Of a stretch of DNA of 49,183 nucleotides, positions 1 through 9,000 are shown piece after piece. Source of the DNA: Terriglobia bacterium (GTDB taxonomy: Bacteria; Acidobacteriota; Terriglobia; Bryobacterales; Bryobacteraceae). Below the pieces are notes generated by a model. The model made no database searches, was not told the origin of the DNA, and worked only from the letters and a program-made list of their open reading frames with translations. Made by a program: the position numbers and the translations under genes. The stretch is from assembly GCA_020073365.1 (NCBI GenBank), contig JAIQFL010000034.1:1-49183 (forward strand), given 5' to 3'. Every line of letters starts with the position of its first letter. Within the stretch, counting starts at the first letter, position 1.

Positions 1-210
1 GGGCGCCAGTCCGGAGGGGGCCAACGATCGCGGCGCTTTGGCCACGCGGAAGCAGCCAACTGGCTAGGAAAAGATCAGGGCAATAGGGAGAGAGAGGTGG
101 TGTTGCTGGGGGCGTGCCTCCACAGCCATCCTCAAGAACTCAAATCCAGGACTTCGTCGGACATTAACTTATTGAGGGCCAAAAATGGTCTTGACAATGG
201 GGTCCACTTT

Positions 211-384
211 AGACCATCGTTTTTTGTGGTCTGTCTTGCTTCTCTTCGATCCCGGCTGGAAGCGAGCCAGCCAGCCGCCACGTTACGAAGATTGCGGCCT
301 CGTCGGGGATCCGATGCGGGAGGTGTCGACGGGAGAAAGCCATAGCCGTTTAGCGGGAAGACAGACCACAAAAAACGATGGTCT
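211..384. repeat. MITE-like element with 27-bp perfect terminal inverted repeats
   Basis: Positions 211-237 and 358-384 are exact reverse complements over 27 bp and enclose 120 bp with no convincing coding content. Each arm also folds on itself: AGACCA pairs with TGGTCT around an A/T-rich loop, so the arms are nested hairpins. A related hairpin (ACAGAC...GTCTGT with an AAAAACGAT core) lies inside actB at 36484-36549, so this is a dispersed family. Non-autonomous mobility is inferred from the structure only. The rest of 1-447 holds nothing I can support as a gene. Confidence 0.75.
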
Positions 385-447
385 GTCCCACCGGACTCTA
401 AGCGAGTAGTGGCCCGCTGGCCCAGACGTTCTCAAATGAAATGTGCT

Positions 448-1329
448 CTATCGGCGATCCCAGTTCACGCGCAGATTGTCCCGGCCATTGGTGGCATCCA
501 ACGTAATCCGGTAGATGCTCTCACTACCCCGCATGCTGATATACATGGGGCCACGCAGGCGGAGCATGCGTTCGTCGGCTGCCACGTCGGCTTTCAGGAC
601 GTCCCCTTCCCTGCCGATGACGCTTCCGGCGAAGGTGATGGGCCGGCCGCTGTCGGTGCGGAACGTGACCTGAATCCGGCCTCCGCGATCGATATCGACG
701 GTCGCATCGAAGAGTTGCTGGGAACCAACGCCGGTCAGCGTCGAGCCTCCCCGGCCCGGGGAGCTGAAGTGAATGACATTGTTCCAGGCGAAGCCACCGT
801 CACGCCCCCTGTCGCCGTCACGGCCCCTGTCGCCGTCTCCCCGTGGGAACTCGGGGAACCGGTTAGTGTCGGGCGGTGGAAAATTGCCGCTGGCAGCGAT
901 CGCCCAACTCAGGCGGAAATGGTAGCGCCCGAAGCCCCCATCGCGGTCACGGATGGCTATGACGGCAGTGAAGTCGTTGCGGGGCGATGGCTCCGCCACC
1001 AATCGGATCTCATTGCGGCTGTCAATCACTTCAAACCTGAAATCCCGGAAACCGCGATCCGGTATTGGCACATTGCATTCTGACCCATCGTCCCGCGCAT
1101 CACGGCCGGAGAGAGTGCGGACGAAGACCTCGTCGCGACGTACGTTGACTTCCACCTGATCGTCCACCTGGAGGCGGATGTCGCATTGGCCCTTTCCCAG
1201 TGGAACATCATTGCGGGTCATTCTTTGAATTCGGAACCGCGTGTCGGCTACGGCTGGCAGCGTGGCCAACAGCGAGAGGATTGTAATCCCGATACGAGCA
1301 AGAGTAGTGGATCTCATTACCTTCAGCAT
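448..1329 (-). CDS. secreted hypothetical protein with Asp/Arg/Gly-rich linker
   Basis: This is a 293-residue protein with a clear N-terminal export signal: a basic start, a hydrophobic stretch over about residues 11-28, and an ALPAVADT-type cleavage region. The mature part is beta-rich in appearance, and a central linker near residues 168-180 repeats GDRGRD-like units (the DNA at about 800-840 is a tandem repeat). I recognise no catalytic motif or named family. The ATG at 1329 gives the full signal; a second ATG at 1317 has a slightly better GAAGG spacing and would also keep it. It is transcribed away from the DUF2589 operon, with a 184-bp shared upstream region. Periplasmic or outer-surface location is inferred from the signal peptide. 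Confidence 0.75.
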   Translation of the reverse strand: MLKVMRSTTLARIGITILSLLATLPAVADTRFRIQRMTRNDVPLGKGQCDIRLQVDDQVEVNVRRDEVFVRTLSGRDARDDGSECNVPIPDRGFRDFRFEVIDSRNEIRLVAEPSPRNDFTAVIAIRDRDGGFGRYHFRLSWAIAASGNFPPPDTNRFPEFPRGDGDRGRDGDRGRDGGFAWNNVIHFSSPGRGGSTLTGVGSQQLFDATVDIDRGGRIQVTFRTDSGRPITFAGSVIGREGDVLKADVAADERMLRLRGPMYISMRGSESIYRITLDATNGRDNLRVNWDRR

Positions 1330-1441
1330 ACCTGCTCGAAGGGGAGTGCGCGAGGGAAGTGCAGATTAATTTTGTTCATTCAAAGCGCATTGGTCTGTCC
1401 GTACACCGTTGTTTTCTTAGAGTTTCCGATTGAATCCGTGC

Positions 1442-1470
1442 TTTACTTCTCGGGGAATCTCGACTAGAAT
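1442..1470 (+). promoter_or_regulatory. candidate sigma70-type promoter of the DUF2589 operon
   Basis: TTTACT at 1442-1447 and TAGAAT at 1465-1470 are separated by 17 bp and lie 43 bp upstream of the ATG at 1514, which has an AAGGAGA ribosome site at about 1500-1506. The -10 matches 5 of 6 consensus bases and the -35 matches 4 of 6. It is read by eye and not tested. Confidence 0.45.
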
Positions 1471-1513
1471 ACACCCTGATCCACTGGACTAAAAAGCACG
1501 AAGGAGACGGGAG

Positions 1514-2161
1514 ATGGGAACCAACGTTGCGGCTCCGGGCGGTAACCAGGAGCAGTCGATCAGCCTGCTAAACAAGGTCCCGTTTGGCGCGATTATTGGA
1601 GGGCCGCTCAAAGCCGCCGTGGAGGCGCAGGCGGCGGCCGCGGTAGCGTGCGCGGACTTCATCCAGAAGATCGGATTCGATCCGATTCTGGACAGCGCGG
1701 GCAAGCCAACTGGACAGAGCAGTATCAAGAACATCACGTTTACATTCGAGCGCCAGGTGCCGCCGCCGCAGGCGGGCGGGACACCCACTACCGCCAGGTT
1801 TACGCTTACGGTCCCGCTACTCAGCATCATGCCGCTTCCCTTCATCCGGATCGAAAGCCTGACGGTGAATTTCAAAGTGGCCATCTCCGCGATCGACGAG
1901 CGGAGTGCGACGGAGCGCAATGCGGTCGATGCGGAGGGCAAACTGGAGGGTTCGGTGGGCTTCGCCATGTGGAAGGTAGGGGTGAGCGGCAGCGTTTCCA
2001 GCAAGAAAGACTCCACCGCGACGAACACGTCCAAGTACTCCGTAGAACAGACCATGGACGTCAGCCTTCACGCGGTGCAAGACGATATGCCGGCAGGCCT
2101 GGCGAAGGTCCTCGATCTGCTGAAGGATGAGATTAAGCTGACCCCGCTGCCTTCCGCATAA
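1514..2161 (+). CDS. DUF2589-family protein
   Basis: A 215-residue protein with the DUF2589 pattern: an N-terminal segment LPFGxIIGxPLKAAVEAQ-like (residues about 20-50) ending in a FIQKIGF-type motif, and a central hydrophobic strand region (TVPLLSIMPLPFIRIESL) near residue 100. There is no signal peptide or membrane segment, so it is probably cytoplasmic or particle-associated. The family has no established function that I know of. It is the first gene of a six-gene operon with gaps of 4-22 bp and has a strong AAGGAGA ribosome site. The downstream genes at 3012 and, more distantly, 2168 share its N-terminal pattern. Confidence 0.85.
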   Translation: MGTNVAAPGGNQEQSISLLNKVPFGAIIGGPLKAAVEAQAAAAVACADFIQKIGFDPILDSAGKPTGQSSIKNITFTFERQVPPPQAGGTPTTARFTLTVPLLSIMPLPFIRIESLTVNFKVAISAIDERSATERNAVDAEGKLEGSVGFAMWKVGVSGSVSSKKDSTATNTSKYSVEQTMDVSLHAVQDDMPAGLAKVLDLLKDEIKLTPLPSA

Positions 2162-2167
2162 TATTCC

Positions 2168-2989
2168 ATGCCAGAACTTTATCAGATTGCCGGCGCAATT
2201 CTGCGCGACGTGTCGCAGGCGCGATTCCTGTCGGATATGTATTCGCGACAGATCAGCTTCTCCTATGAGAACGACTCGCTGCTGCGGCGCTTTCCAGTTC
2301 CCAGGGCCGAAATCGAAGAGGTGGAATTCAACCTCCCATTTATCGTCACGGAGGTGAAAGCAGATCCGAACCGGCACCAGTCTCGCAATGCGGCGATTGG
2401 TAGAATCTTTGACGACTACAGCCTGCGCATCGTCCGGGCCGGCCTGACGCCCGTCCAGAAGGCGTTTGAGGACGCCGCGAAAGGCCTCACGGACCAACAG
2501 AAAGACAAGAAGATCGCCGCCGACCGGTTCGAAAAGTTGATCCTCTCCGACGACTACCGCGTAACGTTGCACGGCCGGTTGTTGCGTTATCTCAACGAAG
2601 AAACGGAAAAGCTCCTGTCCAAGAAGGATGACGGGCCATTCGATACTGGTACAGCGCTGGATGAGATCGGCAAGGTCATCGCGGCCGTCAAGACCGAGCC
2701 TGCGGTCGCCGGGTTTTCGGCGCAGGTCCAAGACCTGGATGCCGCCTTCAAAGAGGCAGGTGCGTCGATCGCGGCGGCACTCACCGAAATGGCCGCCAAG
2801 GTGAACTCCGCATACAAGAAGTACCCGGACTACAGCGTGGAGGTGGATATCAACCCGCAAGCGCTGCAGGGCAATCCGGCGGCCGCGTCCTATATTAAAG
2901 TCAAGGCCGTGGTCAAGAACTACCGATGGTCCAAAGTGGATGTGGACACCAAGGACATGAGGAACATCCGGACTCTGGCGCCGGAGTAG
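2168..2989 (+). CDS. hypothetical protein, divergent relative of the DUF2589 neighbours
   Basis: A 273-residue protein starting 6 bp after the preceding stop. I do not recognise a named domain. Its first 20 residues (ELYQIAGAILRDVSQAR) align with the start of the DUF2589 protein at 3012 (QLYQIIGAPLLAVVQAE), so it may be a third, divergent paralogue. This is my reading and has not been shown by a profile search. The middle (residues about 90-220) is charged and helical in appearance, with many Lys/Glu/Ala, and the C-terminus turns to strand-rich sequence (SVEVDINPQAL, SYIKVKAVVKNYRW). No signal peptide or membrane segment. Operon position implies a joint role with its neighbours. Confidence 0.75.
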   Translation: MPELYQIAGAILRDVSQARFLSDMYSRQISFSYENDSLLRRFPVPRAEIEEVEFNLPFIVTEVKADPNRHQSRNAAIGRIFDDYSLRIVRAGLTPVQKAFEDAAKGLTDQQKDKKIAADRFEKLILSDDYRVTLHGRLLRYLNEETEKLLSKKDDGPFDTGTALDEIGKVIAAVKTEPAVAGFSAQVQDLDAAFKEAGASIAAALTEMAAKVNSAYKKYPDYSVEVDINPQALQGNPAAASYIKVKAVVKNYRWSKVDVDTKDMRNIRTLAPE

Positions 2990-3011
2990 ACAGGGAAAGA
3001 GCGAGGAGTCA

Positions 3012-3770
3012 GTGGCGTTACAACCAGGCGATCCCGAAGCAATGCAGTTGTACCAGATCATCGGCGCGCCGCTGCTGGCAGTGGTGCAGGCGGAGGTGCA
3101 GGCCACCCAGGTGAGCGCCCAGTTCATCAAGGCTGTGGGCTTCAAACCGCGATCCGCAGCGGGGGGACCAGAACCGGCGCAGCCTACACCCCCACAGCCG
3201 GAAGGCGGCAAGCCGCCGGAAACCGCAGCAACGCCGGCACCCGCGCAACCGGAGGGCGGCAAACCACCTGAAACCGCAGCAGCGCCTGCGCCGGTGAAAG
3301 CCCGGCCAGAGAACGCGCTTCAATTCGAGGGCTCCATGGGGGAACTCCAGATGGCTGAGTTTGCCGTCAACCGCGTCGACTCGGATGGCAAGACCCATCC
3401 TCACGTGGTGAAGGTTCCCGTCCTGTCGCTGTTTCCGATTCCTCTGCTGCAGGTCAAACACGCCGAGTTCGAATTCGACATCCGGATCCTGAGCCGCGCG
3501 CCGCTCGAATCTCCGGAGGAACACGAACAGGACGTGCACACCGGCCGCTCACCCTCGAAGAACTTCCTCGCTCCGGACCGCGTGGAGTTGAAAGGCCTGC
3601 TGGCGCCATCGTCCGGCAAGGGCGAGAGCACATCCGCCATGAGCATGAAGGTGAAGATCCGGATGGAGCAGTCCGATGTTCCCGCGGGGCTGATGAAACT
3701 GCTCAGCATCATGGACCAGAACGTCTCCGCCACGCCGGTGGCGCTTCAGCCGGAAGAGCGGAAGGAGTAG
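3012..3770 (+). CDS. DUF2589-family protein with Pro-rich repeat insert
   Basis: A 252-residue protein with a GTG start at 3012, preceded by GAGGAG. The N-terminal DUF2589 segment (YQIIGAPLLAVVQAEVQATQ, FIKAVGF) and the central strand motif (VVKVPVLSLFPIPLLQVKHA) are both present. Between them lies a low-complexity insert of tandem PQPEGGKPPETAA-type units at about residues 55-95, absent from the paralogue at 1514. Function unknown. No export signal. It is followed 4 bp later by a zinc-ribbon protein. The duplicated DUF2589 genes in one operon suggest a heteromeric assembly, but this is inference. Confidence 0.85.
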   Translation: MALQPGDPEAMQLYQIIGAPLLAVVQAEVQATQVSAQFIKAVGFKPRSAAGGPEPAQPTPPQPEGGKPPETAATPAPAQPEGGKPPETAAAPAPVKARPENALQFEGSMGELQMAEFAVNRVDSDGKTHPHVVKVPVLSLFPIPLLQVKHAEFEFDIRILSRAPLESPEEHEQDVHTGRSPSKNFLAPDRVELKGLLAPSSGKGESTSAMSMKVKIRMEQSDVPAGLMKLLSIMDQNVSATPVALQPEERKE

Positions 3771-3774
3771 GACA

Positions 3775-3996
3775 GTGGCTAAGAATCCGGCTGAAGCGTC
3801 GAAGGTGCCAGGGATGGTTTGCCCGCAATGCGCGAGCCGTATCGTCGTGACGATGGAGCAGTTGCTGGCGGCCGCGCCCATCCGTTGCGGGAACTGCGGC
3901 CTGGAGCTGACGGTGGACCGCGAGCAATCGCGGGATGCCCTTCAGTCGTTGGAGGAACTGCGGCGGAGCCTACAACAGTTTCGGGGGGCGCAATAA
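3775..3996 (+). CDS. small zinc-ribbon protein
   Basis: A 73-residue protein from a GTG start. Two CxxC knuckles (CPQC near residue 16 and CGNC near residue 41) form a zinc-ribbon-like module, followed by a short helical, probably coiled-coil tail (QSLEELRRSLQQFRG). The family is not recognised beyond the zinc ribbon. It sits 4 bp after the DUF2589 gene and 8 bp before the next ATG, so it is a member of the same operon. It could serve as an adaptor or scaffold; there is no direct evidence. Confidence 0.7.
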   Translation: MAKNPAEASKVPGMVCPQCASRIVVTMEQLLAAAPIRCGNCGLELTVDREQSRDALQSLEELRRSLQQFRGAQ

Positions 3997-4004
3997 CGGG
4001 CGGT

Positions 4005-4268
4005 ATGCGAGAAGCGATCTGCGGATTGTTGAACCGGCTGGCGGCAGGGATCCGGCGGTCTTTGCGGCCGGAACTGATCTTCCTGCGCATCGGCCCGGAT
4101 TTCTGTTTTCCGGAAAGCATCGTTCCAGCGCAGATCCCATGCGCGGTTTCCAGGAATCTGGACGGCTTGGACTGCGTTCTCGAATTGCGCCCGGAGGAAC
4201 CGTGGGGCCTGGTCCGCTTGTATGAGCTGCTGGGGCAATTGAGGCTAGACTCTGGACCCCGGGTTTGA
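4005..4268 (+). CDS. hypothetical protein, probable N-terminal part of a frameshifted gene
   Basis: This is an 87-codon reading frame opening with ATG at 4005, 8 bp after the zinc-ribbon gene. It ends at TGA 4266-4268 just past a CCCC run at 4257-4260. Removing one C from that run joins it without a break to the frame that continues to 5094, reading ...DSGPGFDPLADWFYPLE.... The combined protein would be about 360 residues. I do not recognise a family. Either a base was gained in the genome, the assembly has an indel, or these are two overlapping genes. Confidence 0.55.
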   Translation: MREAICGLLNRLAAGIRRSLRPELIFLRIGPDFCFPESIVPAQIPCAVSRNLDGLDCVLELRPEEPWGLVRLYELLGQLRLDSGPRV

Positions 4269-4311
4269 TCCGCTCGCGGACTGGTTCTATCCGCTCGAGG
4301 CTGGAATCACG

Positions 4312-5094
4312 ATGGAGCGGTTGCGGGACCAGATGGAAGCCCAGGCTGCAGCCGGCAAAGAAGCGTTGAACCAGCGACTGGCCCTGGCTAGCCAGATTCA
4401 CGGCGCGGACGAGTGGCTCGTGGAGGAGGCCGCCAGTGCGCGGGGCCTGGAATTGGGGGGCGATATGATTGCCGCAACCATCGCAGCCGACCATTACCTG
4501 ACCCGCACCGTCTGCCCGCAGTCATTCGAGCGAAGACTGCGTGGAAAGAGGTGGCAGGAGTATGCCAACCAGCGTCTGCAACAGGTAGGTGCAAGGTTCT
4601 CAGGCGCGATGCTGCTCTGGGCGGTGCTGGAGCGTATCCCCGTGAACTGGATCCCCGGGCCCACGCTGTTCGCACAGATGGGCGCACGGCTCGAACAGGA
4701 AGGGTTTGATTCCGTCTCTATCGAGGGCAGTCTAACGCCCCCATTTCCCGGCGGCGCGGACTGGGTTCGCGCCGAATGCGCCGCGGAAATTCAGCGTCTG
4801 AAGAATGGCGATATCGACGGGCCCTGCGCGGCGGTGGTCTATTGGCCGGACAGAGTTGCGGCCGTGGTGCTGGCGACCCGCGCCGGGGTTACCACGGCGT
4901 TCAGCCCTCGCCTCCATCGCCAGGGCGTCCAGTTGCAGTGGGACGGCGCCGGCGCTGTAACGGGCGTGCTCTTGCTCCCCGCCGTTGAAAGGCCGCCCTC
5001 AGGCTGGCTCATGAGGTTCTGGCGCGCGGTAGGGCAGAACGATCGGGTATGGGGATGGATCCGCGGGCGGCGCATACGGCGGAAGGACGGGTGA
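4312..5094 (+). CDS. hypothetical protein, probable C-terminal part of a frameshifted gene
   Basis: The first ATG of this frame is at 4312, giving 260 residues, but the frame is open from 4249 and its upstream codons read as ordinary protein (LDPGFDPLADWFYPLEAGIT), with no ATG, GTG or TTG before 4312. That supports fusion with the frame starting at 4005 rather than an independent gene. The protein mixes helical segments with a segment ending in an Arg/Lys-rich tail (RIRRKDG). No signal peptide, no membrane span, no known motif seen. It ends 4 bp before the lysozyme start, in the same operon. Confidence 0.6.
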   Translation: MERLRDQMEAQAAAGKEALNQRLALASQIHGADEWLVEEAASARGLELGGDMIAATIAADHYLTRTVCPQSFERRLRGKRWQEYANQRLQQVGARFSGAMLLWAVLERIPVNWIPGPTLFAQMGARLEQEGFDSVSIEGSLTPPFPGGADWVRAECAAEIQRLKNGDIDGPCAAVVYWPDRVAAVVLATRAGVTTAFSPRLHRQGVQLQWDGAGAVTGVLLLPAVERPPSGWLMRFWRAVGQNDRVWGWIRGRRIRRKDG

Positions 5095-5098
5095 CACC

Positions 5099-5809
5099 TT
5101 GAGACTGAATTCGAAGATCTTCATGTCTGGTTACGCGCAGGCCTTTCCCAAGCCGGCGCTCACGACGTCGGCGATCCAGGGGTTGAATGAACTGCTGGCA
5201 TCCGTCGAGCAGGACGCGGATATAAGCGATATCCGCTGGGTCGCCTATATGCTGGCCACTGTCAAGCACGAGTGCGCCAACACCTGGCAGCCGATTCTGG
5301 AGCGCGGCTCCACGTCCTACTTCGACAAATACAACGCCGGGACTGCCATCGGGGCGCGATTGGGGAACACCCAACCCGGGGATGGCTTCAAGTACCGTGG
5401 CCGCGGCTACGTGCAAATCACCGGGAGGAATAACTACGGGGCGCTGGGAAAGGCGCTGCGCCTGGGCACCCAGATGCTGGACAATCCCGAGCTGGCACTG
5501 AAGCCGGAGATCGCCTACCAGATCATGTCGTACGGCATGCGGCGCGGCGCATTTACGGGCCGCAGGCTGGCCCAGTTCTTCCAGGGTCCGGAGTGCGACT
5601 ATCTGAACGCCAGAAAGATCATCAATGGACTCGACCAGGCGCAGAAGATCCAGGGCTACGCAATCGCCCTGGAGCGCGTCTTGACGGCGGCTGCGCAGAC
5701 TCGCACCAGTGCCGCGGTGCCCGCCATGCCGGCGCGCGCCGCCGCAGCGCCGGGTGTTGAGCCGGTGCCTCCAGTGCCTCCAGTAAGCCCCGTGCCGGGG
5801 TCGGTGTGA
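5099..5809 (+). CDS. GH19-type lysozyme/chitinase-like endolysin
   Basis: A 236-residue protein predicted to cleave beta-1,4 glycan bonds, most likely in peptidoglycan. It shows the family GH19 pattern: a KHECA segment with probable catalytic Glu58, and the substrate-cleft motif KYRGRGYVQITGRNNY at residues 98-113, followed by LGNTQPGDG-like loops. A Pro/Ala-rich tail (about 195-236) could be a linker or anchor. The longest start is TTG 5099; ATG 5123 is an alternative that keeps the domain. There is no signal peptide, as in phage endolysins, so delivery would need a holin, a particle or lysis. It is the last gene of the DUF2589 operon. Confidence 0.8.
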   Translation: MRLNSKIFMSGYAQAFPKPALTTSAIQGLNELLASVEQDADISDIRWVAYMLATVKHECANTWQPILERGSTSYFDKYNAGTAIGARLGNTQPGDGFKYRGRGYVQITGRNNYGALGKALRLGTQMLDNPELALKPEIAYQIMSYGMRRGAFTGRRLAQFFQGPECDYLNARKIINGLDQAQKIQGYAIALERVLTAAAQTRTSAAVPAMPARAAAAPGVEPVPPVPPVSPVPGSV

Positions 5810-5884
5810 CTCGGGTACCGCTCGCTGACGCTCAGGGCTCGGATCGGAGCCACGATCGTGAAAGAATCGCCCGCAAGCGGGCGA

Positions 5885-5958
5885 GGCAGGCGGAATCGCC
5901 TGCCCCACATTGGCACCTCAGGGCTTGCGTTTGAGTGGGGCAGGCCCTTTCGCCTGCC
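5885..5958. repeat. paired GGCAGGC/GCCTGCC hairpins (dispersed GTGGGGC family)
   Basis: GGCAGGCGG at 5885 folds with the following CGCCTGCC and ends in GCCCCAC (to 5908). A second hairpin starts with GTGGGGCAGGC at 5935 and closes with GCCTGCC at 5958. Together the two stems resemble an inside-out version of the composite elements at 23581 and 41473. They lie in the 224-bp gap before metH. I saw no cobalamin or SAM riboswitch there. Confidence 0.65.
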
Positions 5959-6033
5959 AACCGATTTTTCACAGCTTCTGACTCTGACGCGCGCGGCTGC
6001 GATCGGCTGTCCCAGCGCCTGTTAGAATCAGAT

Positions 6034-9000
6034 ATGACCGCATCCGAGGAGCGCCGCAGGGCGCTCGACGACATCCTCGAGCAACGTGTTCTCATCATCG
6101 ACGGAGCGATGGGGACCATGCTGCACCAGGTGCCGCTTTCGATCGAAATCGATTACCTCGGCCGCGAGAACTGTCCCGAGATCCTGAACGTCACGCGGCC
6201 GGATGTCATCCAGGGTGTTCATCGGGCGTACCTGGAGGCGGGCGCCGACATCATCGAAACCAATACTTTTGGCGGCGCGCGGATGACGCTCGAGGACAAC
6301 AAACTCGAGGACCGCGCTTACGAGCTGAACCTTCGGGCGGCCAGGATCGCGCGCCAGGTGGCCGACGAGTTCTCTACGGCGGACAAGCCCCGCTTTGTCG
6401 CGGGCTCCATCGGGCCGACCACCAAGAACGTGAACACTACCGGCACGGCCACGTTCCAGCAGTTCCGCACCGACTACTACCAGCAGGCCAAGGCGCTGAT
6501 GGAGGGCGGTTCCGATTTTCTGATGATCGAGACCTGTTTCGATACGGGAGCCCTCAAGGCCGGACTGGTCGCCATAGAGCAACTGCGGCGGGACCTCGGG
6601 ATGGCCATCCCGGTGATCGCTTCGGTGACCATCTTCGATACCGGCACGATGCTGGCGGGACAGGCCATCGATGCCCTGTACACCTCCATCGCGAATCACG
6701 AGTTGCTGGCGATCGGCATGAATTGTGCGACCGGGCCGGACCTGATGACGGACCACATCCGCACCCTGCACCACATGTCCTCCTTCCCCATTTCCTGCTA
6801 TCCGAATGCGGGCCTGCCGGATGCGGAGGGGAATTTTCCGGAAACTCCCCAATCGCTGACGGCGCAGTTGGACCGGTTCCTCCAGCACGGCTGGCTGAAC
6901 ATCGCCGGCGGTTGCTGCGGCACCACCCCGGCCCACATCCGCGCCATCGCGGACGCCGCACAGAGCAGGAAGCCGCGCAAGGTCCCTGGGCGATCGCACC
7001 GCGCGTTTTACTCGGGCATAGACCTGGTGGAGGCCGAGGAGAGCAGCCGGCCCCTGATCGTAGGCGAACGGACCAACGTCATCGGGTCGCGGCTGTTCAA
7101 GAACATGGTGGCGGCAGAGAAGTGGGAAGAGGCCACCGAGATCGCGCGCTGGCAGGTCAAGAACGGCGCGCACATCGTGGACGTGTGCCTGCAAAGCACG
7201 GACCGCGATGAGATGGACGACATTCCGCCCTTCTACGAAAAGCTGATCCGCAAGGTCTATGCTCCGGTGATGATCGATACCACCGATCCCAGAGCGCTGG
7301 AGTTGGCGCTCACGTATTGCCAGGGCAAGAGCATCATCAACTCCATCAACCTGGAAGATGGCGAGGAGAAGTTCGAGCGCGTCTGCCCGCTCGCCAGGCT
7401 CTACGGCGCGGCACTGGTGGTGGGCTCGATCGACGAAGACAAGCTGCAGGCGCAGGCCTTCACGCGCGAGCGTAAGCTGGCGGTGGCCGAACGCTCGGTC
7501 GGGCTACTCACGGAGAAGTACGGCATTCCGGCCGAAGACATTATCATCGATCCGCTGGTATTTCCCTGCGCCACGGGCGATGCCAATTACATAGGCGCGG
7601 CGGTGGAGACCATCGAAGGGATCCGGCTGGTGAAGGAGCAGATCCCGTTCGTCAAGACGGTGCTGGGGATTTCGAATATTTCGTTCGGGCTGCCGGCCTC
7701 GGCGCGCGAAGTGGTGAACTCCGTCTTCCTGTATTACTGCACCAAGGCGGGGCTGGACCTGGCGATCGTCAATGCCGAGAAGCTGGAGCGTTTCGCCTCG
7801 ATCCCGGAGGAGGAGCGCCGGCTGGCGGAAAACCTGCTGTTCAATTCGCCTCCGGTCGACGCCGCCGACGAGTCGCGCACGGCGCCCGAGGACTGGCGGC
7901 AGCAGACCGCGGAGCAGAAGGCCGCCATCAACCAGTGGCACATCGCCGCCATCACGGAGCATTTCCGCAAGACCGGCAAGCGCGTGAAGCAGCACGCCGA
8001 GGACCTGCCGCTCGACCAGCGCCTGGCCAATTACATTATCGAGGGCACGAAGGACGGGTTGGTCGCGGACCTCGACCGGAAACTGGCTGAAGGCGCCGCG
8101 CCGCTGGATGTGGTCAACGGGCCGCTGATGGCCGGGATGTCGGAAGTCGGCCGCCTGTTTAACAATAACGAGCTGATCGTGGCGGAGGTGCTGCAGTCTG
8201 CCGAAGCCATGAAGGCGGCGGTGAGCTACCTGGAGCGGTTCATGGAGAAGGCCGACACGGCCGCGCGCGGGAAAGTGATCCTCGCCACCGTGAAGGGCGA
8301 CGTGCACGACATCGGCAAGAACCTGGTCGAGATCATCCTGGCCAACAACGGCTATACCGTGGTGAACCTGGGGATCAAGGTGTCGCCGGACGCGCTGATC
8401 CGCGCGTACCAGGAGCACAAACCGGATGCCATCGGGCTTTCCGGCCTGCTGGTGAAGAGCACTCAGCAGATGGTCATCACGGCGACCGACCTCAAGACCG
8501 CCGGGGTGATGGTGCCCTTGCTGGTGGGCGGCGCGGCGCTTTCCGAGAAGTTCACGCGGAACAAGATTGGACCGGCATACGGCGAGGCGGTATGCTACGC
8601 CAAGGACGCCATGACGGGGCTCAGCCTGATGAACCGCATCATGGATCCGGCGGAGCGGACCGCGGTGCTCGAGAGTCACCGGTTCCTGGAAGCCGTCGCC
8701 CAACCTGAAGCAGCGCCGGAATCGCTGGCCCCTTTGACCACCCGCCGCAGCGCCAAGGTGCGGACCGACGTTCCGATTCCGGCCGCGCCTTATTCGGACC
8801 GGAAGGTGCGGGATCTGCCGCACCTGGCCGAACTGTGGAGCTACATCAACCCGTATATGCTCTTCGGGCGGCATCTGGGCTTCAAGGGGAACTTCGAGAA
8901 GGCCCTGGCGGAGCGTGACGAGAAGGCTTTGGAACTGCTGCACAACATGGAGGAGGTAAAGCAGGAAGCCGCGCGTTTCATGAAGGTAAGAGCGGTGTGG

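Noticed and set aside
800..840. CRISPR-like or tandem repeat array at the GDRGRD-coding stretch
   Set aside because: It is an in-frame coding repeat of two to three units, without spacers.
168..1083. Plus-strand frames over 97-409 and 409-1083
   Set aside because: The first spans the MITE-like element and the second is antisense to the secreted protein gene; neither has a ribosome site or coherent protein character.
5810..6033. Cobalamin or SAM riboswitch before metH
   Set aside because: I could not find a B12-box or SAM-I core; the visible stems belong to the dispersed hairpin family.
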